From the NCBI GenBank assembly GCA_030682255.1, contig JAUXOK010000011.1:62001-126000 (forward strand): a stretch of DNA of 64,000 nucleotides, given 5' to 3'. Below, in pieces: positions 53,531-60,428 of this stretch; within the stretch, counting starts at the first letter, position 1; every line of letters starts with the position of its first letter. The DNA is from Bacteroidota bacterium. Its GTDB lineage: Bacteria > Bacteroidota > Bacteroidia > NS11-12g > UBA955. The notes beneath the pieces were generated by a model. That model worked only from the letters and a program-made list of their open reading frames with translations, made no database searches and was not told the origin of the DNA. Both the position numbers and the translations under genes were made by a program.

Positions 53531-54905
53531 AATATCAGGGTTTCATCACGAAGTTCTGAAAGAACACTTACTACCTGCTGATGGCAAAGAAGCGGTTGCT
53601 GTTGCCTTGTGTGGAAGATACAGAGATGATGAATCGGAAATTCTTCTTGTTCATGATTTAACTCTGATTCCTCATGATGAATGTTACTGTCGTGAACCCG
53701 ATTTATTACACTGGTCAACCGAAAAGATTCAACATTACTTTGAAAGAATTGGAAAAACAGATTTTGCATTGCTGAAAATTCATAGTCACCCAGGCGGTTA
53801 CAATAAGTTTTCAAGAACAGATGATATTTCGGACAATGAGTTTTTTGATTCAGCATTTGGCTGGGCAATGAATGACAAACCGCACGCAAGTGCGGTGATG
53901 TTGCCTAATGGAAAAATTTTTGGACGATTTTTTTTCAATGACTTGCACCATAAACCGATTAATAAAATTTTAGTTGCTGGTGATACGATTCAGCAATTTG
54001 TAAACAGAGGGAAAATTAGTAAAGCGGATTTTGCTCTCAGAACTATTCAGGCATTTGGAGAAAGGACTTACCAAAGTTTAAACGAATTGACCGTTGGTGT
54101 TGTCGGTTGTTCCGGCACAGGAAGTCTTGTGATTGAACAACTTGTGAGGTTAGGAATTGGAAAACTTGTACTTGTTGACCCTGACACAGTTGAAAGAAAA
54201 AACCTTAACAGGATATTGAACACAACAAATTCAGATGCAAAAAAAGGAAAGCCAAAAGTTCTTGTTCTTGCAGATGCAATAAAAAAAATCGGATTGGGAA
54301 CCGTTATTGATGCACGTCAGGTAAACTTATATGATGATGTTAAAACTCTCAAAGCGCTTATCAATTGTGATGTCGTTTTTGGTTGTATGGACAGCGTTGA
54401 TGGTCGACACCTGTTAAATCAACTTTCTTCATTTTATTTGCTTCCTTATTTTGACTTGGGTGTAAAACTTGAAGCAAATGGTTTTGGTGGCATTGACAAA
54501 ATCTGTGGCTCTGTTCATTATCTCCAACCTTGTAAGTCATCCCTGATTACTCGTGGTGTTTACACAACAGAAGATTTGAGGGCATCAAGTCAATACCGGA
54601 AGAATCCAAAAGAATTTGAGAACCTGCGAAAAGAGGCATACATTAAAAATATCAATGTCAATAATCCGGCTGTGATAAGTGTCAATATGCAAATTGCCAG
54701 TCACGCAGTGAATGAGTTTCTAAATCGAATTCACCCTTTCAAAGCAGAGCATCCTTCTTCTTATGCTGCAAGCACTATTGATATTACTGAAGGATATATG
54801 GTTAACTCCGCTGAATCGGATTTTGATCAAGATACCTACCTGAAAAAGAAGTCAGGTCGTGGAGATATGCTCCCTTTCATTGAAATGTCAGAACTTGTGT
54901 TATGA
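53514..54905 (+). CDS. JAB peptidase fused to E1-like (ThiF) activating enzyme
   Basis: In this 463-residue product residues 1-155 are a JAB/MPN domain with a complete JAMM motif (Glu26 candidate, HSHP with His90 and His92, Ser100, Asp103). Residues about 170-435 are a ThiF/E1 Rossmann domain with VGVVGCSGTGS (195-204), VDPDTVERKNLNR (221-233) and CMDSVDGRH (Asp293). Cys340 (QPCKSSL) or Cys331 is a possible thioester residue. It would adenylate the ubiquitin-like C-terminus, and the JAB half would process or remove it. Fusion of maker and eraser in one chain is notable. It overlaps both neighbours, so the operon is tight. Confidence 0.85.
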   Translation: MELQLRISGFHHEVLKEHLLPADGKEAVAVALCGRYRDDESEILLVHDLTLIPHDECYCREPDLLHWSTEKIQHYFERIGKTDFALLKIHSHPGGYNKFSRTDDISDNEFFDSAFGWAMNDKPHASAVMLPNGKIFGRFFFNDLHHKPINKILVAGDTIQQFVNRGKISKADFALRTIQAFGERTYQSLNELTVGVVGCSGTGSLVIEQLVRLGIGKLVLVDPDTVERKNLNRILNTTNSDAKKGKPKVLVLADAIKKIGLGTVIDARQVNLYDDVKTLKALINCDVVFGCMDSVDGRHLLNQLSSFYLLPYFDLGVKLEANGFGGIDKICGSVHYLQPCKSSLITRGVYTTEDLRASSQYRKNPKEFENLRKEAYIKNINVNNPAVISVNMQIASHAVNEFLNRIHPFKAEHPSSYAASTIDITEGYMVNSAESDFDQDTYLKKKSGRGDMLPFIEMSELVL

Positions 54906-55300
54906 TGTTGTTTCGGAAAATAGTTGCTAAGTTTGCGGAGTGGCTTCAATCGGAACATAAGCTTGTTTATATTGATGAATTGCCTGAAAATGTAAAAGAT
55001 AAAACCATTTACATTGTTGGCGATGCAAAGCAACCTTGGCTTTTGGCTTTAAACTGCCCTTGTGGTTGTCAGAAGTTAATTCAACTCAATTTGATAAAAG
55101 ACGCTGCCCCCTGTTGGGGGTTCAAGATCAGCAAAAAAAGTAAAATTAATATTTATCCGTCTGTATGGAAAACTACTGGATGCGAAAGTCATTTTTTTGT
55201 TCGTAAAGGCAAGATTGATTGGGTTAGAGGTAATGTATCATACAATGATTTAAAGCAAAAAAAAAATTTTCTCTTTTTGGAAAAAATAAGTTACAGATAA
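54902..55300 (+). CDS. DUF6527-like Cys-rich small protein
   Basis: The 132-residue product has a Cys cluster NCPCGCQKLIQLNL (Cys52, 54, 56), APCW (Cys71) and CESHFFVRKGKIDW (Cys94, His97), suggesting a bound zinc ion. The pattern, with a Pro-Ser motif before the second half (YPSVWKTTGCESHFF), matches what I know of DUF6527, a family found beside ubiquitin-like genes and in phages. Function is unknown; a target-recognition or E3-like role is a guess. The start overlaps the E1 gene by 4 bases. Confidence 0.72.
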   Translation: MMLFRKIVAKFAEWLQSEHKLVYIDELPENVKDKTIYIVGDAKQPWLLALNCPCGCQKLIQLNLIKDAAPCWGFKISKKSKINIYPSVWKTTGCESHFFVRKGKIDWVRGNVSYNDLKQKKNFLFLEKISYR

Positions 55301-55775
55301 CACAACGTTTTATCTTAGGTTTTAACAAAGCGAAACAGATGCAGCACATATGATTGTGTCTTTGCGGTGTTTTATGCAGTTGGTCAAAATAAAATGTACT
55401 GCAAAAAAGTTGGCTCGTTTGTCGGGTTGCAGCTCTTTTTATTTTGCGAAGGTTTGGCATTTTGTCTGTCGTTTTACTGTTCGTTTTTGTTTGTCGTGTC
55501 GGTCTGTTATAGTGAATTCTAACTTACTTAAATAGGATTTTTTTCTTTACAATTGTCCCAAAAGCATTCACTCTATATATGTAGGAGGAACTTTTTTATT
55601 GTATTATTAGTCGTCATGTTTTTAGTTTTAGTATCCACAAACAACCCCCTTTTTTCCTAAATCTCCAAAAAATATAAACCCTCCCTTCATCCCCCAAAAA
55701 CCTCCATTCATCTTTTTTTACAAATAAATGCAACGTATTGCACAATAAAAGTGTCTATCTAAGAGTTATGTAGTT
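55301..55775. other. 475-base interval without a convincing gene
   Basis: This stretch follows the ubiquitin-like operon. The first 200 bases contain phrases such as TTGTCGGGTTGCAGCTC and TTTGGCATTTTGTCTGTCG, reminiscent of dispersed intergenic repeats in Bacteroidota. The second half is pyrimidine/purine-skewed, with runs of C and A (AACAACCCCCTTTTTT), ending in a likely promoter region for the next gene. Frames of about 60-80 codons on both strands have no recognisable content. Confidence 0.5.
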
Positions 55776-56627
55776 ATGTTTCGCAGGGTTTCCATATTGT
55801 TAAGAACAATAACCTTAAACTTTGATTGTAGAAAAGCAATGTTGAGTCTTTCAACATTGCTTTTTGTTTGTGGGGCGGTGCTTGGCAAACCTGCTTTTGC
55901 AATGTCGCCTGATATTAATTCCTCTTCAGCTTTTGTATCACCTTCTTTGTCTTATTTTACTCATGCCGCAAAGTCTAAACCTGTTTCGGAGAACAATAAA
56001 TCACTCTCCTCAAAGGCTAAACTTCATACAATGAAGAATAAACCTCTTTCGGTACACAATTTATGTCTCTCTGCAAAGTCTAAACCTGACTCCGCAAAGT
56101 TTAAATCTCACAAAGCAAAGTTTAAATCTCATTCCGCAAAGTTGAAATCTCATTCCGAGAAGTTGATTACGCCTTCGGTAGAGATAAACACACTGTTTTT
56201 GTCTTCTTCGAAGGTGGTTTATGCTTCGCAAAAAGAGGTTTTTTCTTCTCAAAAAGAGGTTTTAACTTCACTCAGTCACAAAACAAGTTTGCGGAGTCAA
56301 GTTTCAAGTTTGCGGAGACACAAAACAAGTTTGCGGAGTCACAAAACAACTTTGCCGAGACGCGTTTCAAAGTTGCTTAGATTCATTTCAAAAGCTAGCA
56401 AGAAGCCTTATAAACGTAGCCAACAACAAACAAGTGCTACTTCTATCAGCAAAAAATTAAGCAAGAAAAAATCAAAGTTCATTGTCAAGCAACAGGTTTT
56501 GATTTGGCAATACATTTCTGAACACAACACCTATTTTGATTTTGAAACAGCATTTATACAACCCCACCATATCATTTATTTTTATGCCAGAGAGCCGCCT
56601 GCTGTGAATGTTTTGCCTATGGTTTAG
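55776..56627 (+). CDS. Exported, very basic repeat protein
   Basis: The 283-residue product has a clear signal peptide near its start (LSLSTLLFVCGAVLGKPAFA, cut about residue 42). A second possible start is the ATG at 55839. The mature part is dominated by heptapeptide repeats, SAKFKSH-like at about 100-127 and SHKTSLR-like at about 167-201, and is extremely rich in Lys, Arg, Ser and His. The last 75 residues are non-repetitive (VLIWQYISEHNTYFDFETAF). No family is recognised. The 21-bp period keeps the frame open, so copy number could vary without breaking the gene. Binding to an acidic polymer such as polysaccharide or DNA is a guess. Confidence 0.6.
   Translation: MFRRVSILLRTITLNFDCRKAMLSLSTLLFVCGAVLGKPAFAMSPDINSSSAFVSPSLSYFTHAAKSKPVSENNKSLSSKAKLHTMKNKPLSVHNLCLSAKSKPDSAKFKSHKAKFKSHSAKLKSHSEKLITPSVEINTLFLSSSKVVYASQKEVFSSQKEVLTSLSHKTSLRSQVSSLRRHKTSLRSHKTTLPRRVSKLLRFISKASKKPYKRSQQQTSATSISKKLSKKKSKFIVKQQVLIWQYISEHNTYFDFETAFIQPHHIIYFYAREPPAVNVLPMV
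56073..56156 (+). repeat. 21-bp tandem repeats, block 1 (four units)
   Basis: Units begin at 56073, 56094, 56115 and 56136, each of the form GCAAAGTTTAAATCTCA plus 4 bases; a degenerate fifth follows. They encode the heptapeptide family SAKFKSH. Confidence 0.88.
56227..56268 (+). repeat. 21-bp tandem repeat, middle pair
   Basis: Two units (CGCAAAAAGAGGTTTTTTCT plus one base, and a close copy) start at 56227 and 56248. They encode SQKEVFS and SQKEVLT. Confidence 0.75.
56274..56378 (+). repeat. 21-bp tandem repeats, block 2 (five units)
   Basis: Units begin at 56274, 56295, 56316, 56337 and 56358, related to AGTCACAAAACAAGTTTGCG plus one base. TTTGCGGAGTC at 56288-56298 and again at 56330-56340 is the exact reverse complement of GACTCCGCAAA at 56088-56098 in block 1, so the blocks are partly inverted relative to each other. 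Confidence 0.88.
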
Positions 56628-56632
56628 CTATT

Positions 56633-56703
56633 GGATTCTTTAAGATATCATCTTATCCAAGGCGCACTGAAACTCATTGATAACAATGAGATAAAAAGAA
56701 TCC
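56633..56703 (+). terminator. Nested inverted repeats after the basic repeat protein gene
   Basis: An outer pair GGATTCTTT (56633-56641) / AAAGAATCC (56695-56703) encloses a perfect hairpin CTCATTG-ATAA-CAATGAG (56673-56690). There is no strong T-tract. It begins 6 bases after the stop codon and may be a weak terminator or a structured leader for the next gene. Confidence 0.4.
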
Positions 56704-56734
56704 TAAATTCTATAATAAATAAAAATATATCGAT

Positions 56735-57742
56735 ATGAAAAAAAATATCAGGGTAGTAATACCAAGGAAAGTGCTTGAGTTTTTAATTCTTTGTTTAAAC
56801 ATCATCACAAAAAATACAGCAGACGGCATCAACAGTGTGTTGTCTTCTATCAACATGACCGAAATGGGTACTCGTTATACTGCTGCCAATGCAGCCAACA
56901 TCTTAGTTAATGAAAAGTCGAACACTAAGGAACTGGCTGTAGAAAATAGAAACATAGCTTTGGGTATTAAATCAGGCAACAGCTCTTATTTGCCAAACAC
57001 CATTTTATGGTATGTTTCGAGCATCCGAGATTTTCTATTGGGCACCTTCAAAGGCAACGAAAGGCAATTGGGCTTGTGGGGTTTTGAGGTAAACAGCTCA
57101 AAAACTGTCGTTGTGTCTCGCAGCCCACTCAAATTGTTGACCCTAGCCAGAGGAATCATTACCAAACATACTGCCGATGGGGTTGGTTCTATTTTGGAAG
57201 TTTTTGATATGACGGCTTTTGAAGATTTGTTAACTTTAGCAGAAGGCTATCAATCAGAAGCTTTAACTCTTAGCAGAGAAAAAGAATTGGAGATAGAAAA
57301 AAGAAACAATTTGATGGGTTTTGGCAAAGGCAGTAAGTCTGATGATGCTGGCACATTGCTAAAAGATGTAACGGCTGTGAGGGATGTATTGTTGGGTGTT
57401 AAAAAAGGCAGTGAACAAGAATTGGGTTTATGGGGCTTTGAGGTAAACACCAGTGCACCTCCACCAGACCCTGACCCAGAGCCATATGTCCTTTCGGGTT
57501 TAGTTACCAGTACTGTTGGTGCAACACCAATTGGCAATGCGATGTTAACCTTCAACACCAGTATGGGTCCGTTAATGACCAACACCAACCCACTTGGTGA
57601 ATACTCACTAGAAACACCCATCACAGCAGATGAATCTGCCAATGTCACCATCATGGCAATGGGCTTTCAGCCCTTTGCTGCCCCAATCATGTTAACCCCT
57701 GAAGGCAGTGGTGTATTCAATTTTGAATTAACACCTGAGTAG
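56735..57742 (+). CDS. Protein with duplicated LGLWGFEVN module and carboxypeptidase-regulatory-like C-terminus
   Basis: The 335-residue product has two tandem copies of a ~115-residue module (about 1-118 and 122-238). Each contains ITKxTADGxxS near the start and LGxxKGxExxLGLWGFEVN at the end. A Pro/Asp linker (PPPDPDPEP) leads to a beta-sandwich resembling CarboxypepD_reg (about 248-335, YVLSGLVTSTVGATPIGNAML ... MGFQPFAAPIML). No clear signal peptide is seen, only a hydrophobic LEFLILCLNII near the start. The module is seen in hypothetical Bacteroidota proteins; its function is unknown to me. Confidence 0.7.
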   Translation: MKKNIRVVIPRKVLEFLILCLNIITKNTADGINSVLSSINMTEMGTRYTAANAANILVNEKSNTKELAVENRNIALGIKSGNSSYLPNTILWYVSSIRDFLLGTFKGNERQLGLWGFEVNSSKTVVVSRSPLKLLTLARGIITKHTADGVGSILEVFDMTAFEDLLTLAEGYQSEALTLSREKELEIEKRNNLMGFGKGSKSDDAGTLLKDVTAVRDVLLGVKKGSEQELGLWGFEVNTSAPPPDPDPEPYVLSGLVTSTVGATPIGNAMLTFNTSMGPLMTNTNPLGEYSLETPITADESANVTIMAMGFQPFAAPIMLTPEGSGVFNFELTPE

Positions 57743-57824
57743 GTGGGTGGTTAATGGTTATTAGTTAATAGTGTAAACCCTCCCGCAGTTTACATGCGGA
57801 AAACACATAACTATTAACTACACA

Positions 57825-57855
57825 AAAAACCGTTCGTTGAGGCGAACGGTTTTTT
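57825..57855 (+). terminator. Intrinsic terminator
   Basis: AACCGTTCG at 57828-57836 pairs perfectly with CGAACGGTT at 57843-57851 around a 6-base loop, followed by TTTT. It ends the transcript of the duplicated-module gene. The remaining 212 bases to the next gene are AT-rich with no other gene seen. Confidence 0.88.
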
Positions 57856-58067
57856 AATAGATTTTAGTATTATTAATTGGATGTTTTTTTAATTCTCAAA
57901 ATCCAATTTTCAATTATTTTCACATAAGCAATCTTCAATTTATATTTTTTATTGTATTAATAATGAGTTGTTTGAATTGATAACTAAATATTTTTAATAA
58001 AAAAATATTGTTTATATAAATATTTTATGTTTAATTTGTTTTTAAGTTTTAAATAAAACATAAAACC

Positions 58068-60425
58068 ATGAAAAAATTAATTCAAACACAGAACGTGGAG
58101 GGCGCTTGCTATGCAAATGTTTTTCCCACACAATCGTTACTAAAACAAACGAAAACACTTCAATCTTTTATCATCTTTAAAAAGATGTTCTCACTACTAG
58201 CCATTATTTTATCTTTTGCATTGCCCTCGAAAGGGCAAATGATTGGATGGCCTACAAGTACAACAAATCTTACTGTATCAAGTGGTACTACGCATTATGC
58301 AGATGCAGCAAGAGCCAATGTGTCAATCATTTCAGGAAGTTCTCCAGTTGTAATAACTTTTCAAAATGAAACTTCGGATTTTAATTCTACCAATTTAACA
58401 ACCTCAAACCCCAATAATTATTTATTGATTATTCAGATGGAGGGACCAACAGCAGGCAGACATGAGAGAATTTTAATTAACAACATAAATTTTACAACTA
58501 AAGAAATTGAGGTAAATGTAGCTGCTCTAAATCATATTTATAGTACAATCAATAAAGTTCAAATAGTTAAAGTTGAAATTTATGATGAAGTAACTTTAAA
58601 TGACGGGGGTAAAATCACTTGTTCAAAATATGATAGAACCAATGGTCATGGTGGTGTATTGCCTATGATTATGAATTTATTCACTATAAATGGTGGAGCT
58701 GTTGATGCTTCAGGCAAAGGATTTGATTGTAATCAAACCATGGGAGTTGCAGGAACAGGAGCAGCCAACAACCCTTGGACAGTTGGAGCAGGATCTTTTG
58801 GACCTGTTAATACAGCCCCTTATCATACATTTCCAACCACTCCTGGAACTTATGGAACAGGTGGACAAAGTGGAGAAGCTGCAAATAATACTGGTAGTTC
58901 TGGAACAAATAGCAGTTATACAATTCCTTATGCAGGCACTTTTGTTACACCCATAAATCCCAACATATTAACGCTTGGCAAATGGGGAATTTTAAACTCT
59001 ACTCATAAAGCAGGTGATGGTGGTGGTGGTGGTGGTGAAGGTGGAGATGGCGGAGAATCTAATTCCATTTGCTCAAATGGTTCAGGAGCTCCTGGTCAAC
59101 TAGGCGAGGATGGACAAGCAGGAGGAGATGCAGGAAAGGCTGGTGCTGGTGGAGGTATCATACTTTTTAAAATTAGAGATAATTTAGTTAACAATGCATT
59201 TTTAGGTATTCCTAGAATATATTCTAATGGAGAAAATGGATGGGCAGGGAGAGCAGGAAAAGGCGGAGGAGCAACAGGTGGAGCAGGAGGATTAGGAAGC
59301 CTTGGCTGTTGTGATGCAGGAGCTTTATATTACAGTGGTCCCAATGGTGGATATGGCGACCCAGGTATTGGGGCTGGCGGTGGCTCAGGAGGAGACGGAG
59401 GCGGGCCTGGCACAATTTGGTTTAAATTTATGGGAGCTGTTCCTCCTTCAGTTACACCACCGCTATTTAGGGTTTGGGGTGGTAAAGGCGGTAAAGGTGG
59501 TAATGGGTCTGTTGGCATACCAACAAATACTCAATTTACAAGCACATTTGATGAACCTTGTGTAACTTGGAGCAGTGGAGGAACGGGAAGCGGTGATGAT
59601 ACAATTTGTAATTGTGAAGAAACTTTTAGAATTTTTAGAGAGATGAATACAGTTTTAAGTGCAATTAACTATAACTTTGGAGGGACTGGAAATAGTGCTC
59701 AATGGAAACAATACAACAGTGTTTTATATGCCACAGAAAATGGCATAAATTACAAATGTCCTTTGCAAGAAAAACTTGATTGCAAATTGATTTTTGATAA
59801 ATTTGTAGGCAATGTGTCTTTCGAGCCTTTAACAACAGAAGCAATAGATTTAGGTTCAGCATTAAGTAATAGCAATTGGAAATGGTTATCCACTCCTAAT
59901 GATTTAGAATTGATAGAATACCATCCATCTTCTACTTTTGATGGCTACTTAGAAGACCTAAGCAGCCCTGATTTAGAAAAATGTTATGAAGTAGGTTGTT
60001 ATCCAACGGATTTATATGGTGATGTTATTGGAGCTATTTCTGGTCCTGATGGCAGCGATGGCTCAGATGCTTATAACGGAACGATTAATACCAATGGCAC
60101 AGACCCCACTAGCAATGCAAATGCTCAAGGCAATGCCCCAGTTCCAAACGAAGAAACAAGTATTGATGAAAACAAATTATCAACCATCAAAATTTATCCT
60201 AATCCTGTAAATGATTTTATTAATATTGATTGGACTAATGCATATCAAAACATCTCATATACAATAATGTCTGTTGACGGAAAAGTAATTTTATCATCAA
60301 ATATTATTAATTCAGGCAACCTTAAAACCAAAATTAACGTCTCTACGTTAAGTGAAGGCATCTATTTTATAAGTTTTAAATTAGATGGCGTAACGCATCA
60401 GCAGGTTACTTTCACTAAACAATAG
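58068..60425 (+). CDS. Glycine-rich surface protein with T9SS type A sorting domain
   Basis: The 785-residue product has a hydrophobic export signal set back from the annotated start (MFSLLAIILSFALPSKGQ, about 40-57). The true start may therefore be the internal Met at residue 40. The middle (about 300-490) is extremely Gly-rich with GGxG runs broken by Asp and Ser. A short domain containing CNCEETFRIFREMNTVL follows. The last ~85 residues are a type A sorting domain (IKIYPNPVNDFINIDW ... EGIYFISFKLDG). It is probably a cell-surface or adhesin-like protein, coupled to the next gene with a 3-base gap. Confidence 0.78.
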   Translation: MKKLIQTQNVEGACYANVFPTQSLLKQTKTLQSFIIFKKMFSLLAIILSFALPSKGQMIGWPTSTTNLTVSSGTTHYADAARANVSIISGSSPVVITFQNETSDFNSTNLTTSNPNNYLLIIQMEGPTAGRHERILINNINFTTKEIEVNVAALNHIYSTINKVQIVKVEIYDEVTLNDGGKITCSKYDRTNGHGGVLPMIMNLFTINGGAVDASGKGFDCNQTMGVAGTGAANNPWTVGAGSFGPVNTAPYHTFPTTPGTYGTGGQSGEAANNTGSSGTNSSYTIPYAGTFVTPINPNILTLGKWGILNSTHKAGDGGGGGGEGGDGGESNSICSNGSGAPGQLGEDGQAGGDAGKAGAGGGIILFKIRDNLVNNAFLGIPRIYSNGENGWAGRAGKGGGATGGAGGLGSLGCCDAGALYYSGPNGGYGDPGIGAGGGSGGDGGGPGTIWFKFMGAVPPSVTPPLFRVWGGKGGKGGNGSVGIPTNTQFTSTFDEPCVTWSSGGTGSGDDTICNCEETFRIFREMNTVLSAINYNFGGTGNSAQWKQYNSVLYATENGINYKCPLQEKLDCKLIFDKFVGNVSFEPLTTEAIDLGSALSNSNWKWLSTPNDLELIEYHPSSTFDGYLEDLSSPDLEKCYEVGCYPTDLYGDVIGAISGPDGSDGSDAYNGTINTNGTDPTSNANAQGNAPVPNEETSIDENKLSTIKIYPNPVNDFINIDWTNAYQNISYTIMSVDGKVILSSNIINSGNLKTKINVSTLSEGIYFISFKLDGVTHQQVTFTKQ

Positions 60426-60428
60426 ACA

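Noticed and set aside
50827-55300. Island considered as a prophage remnant because of the ImmA peptidase
   Set aside because: There are no integrase, repressor with helix-turn-helix, or structural phage genes; the peptidase sits in a sigma-factor operon next to conjugation genes.
55290-55320. TAACACAACGTTTTATC resembling one end of an integron attC site
   Set aside because: No matching partner with a complementary core was found within a sensible distance, and no integrase gene is in the window.
55350-55535. 61-codon plus-strand frame after the DUF6527 gene
   Set aside because: It has no domain or signal peptide, with an odd Cys/Phe/Val composition and an overlap with another frame on the opposite strand; most likely non-coding repeat-like DNA.
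56073-56378. Regularly spaced short repeats, considered as a CRISPR array
   Set aside because: The repeats are contiguous 21-bp units without spacers, stay in a single open frame with a signal peptide, and no cas genes are nearby.
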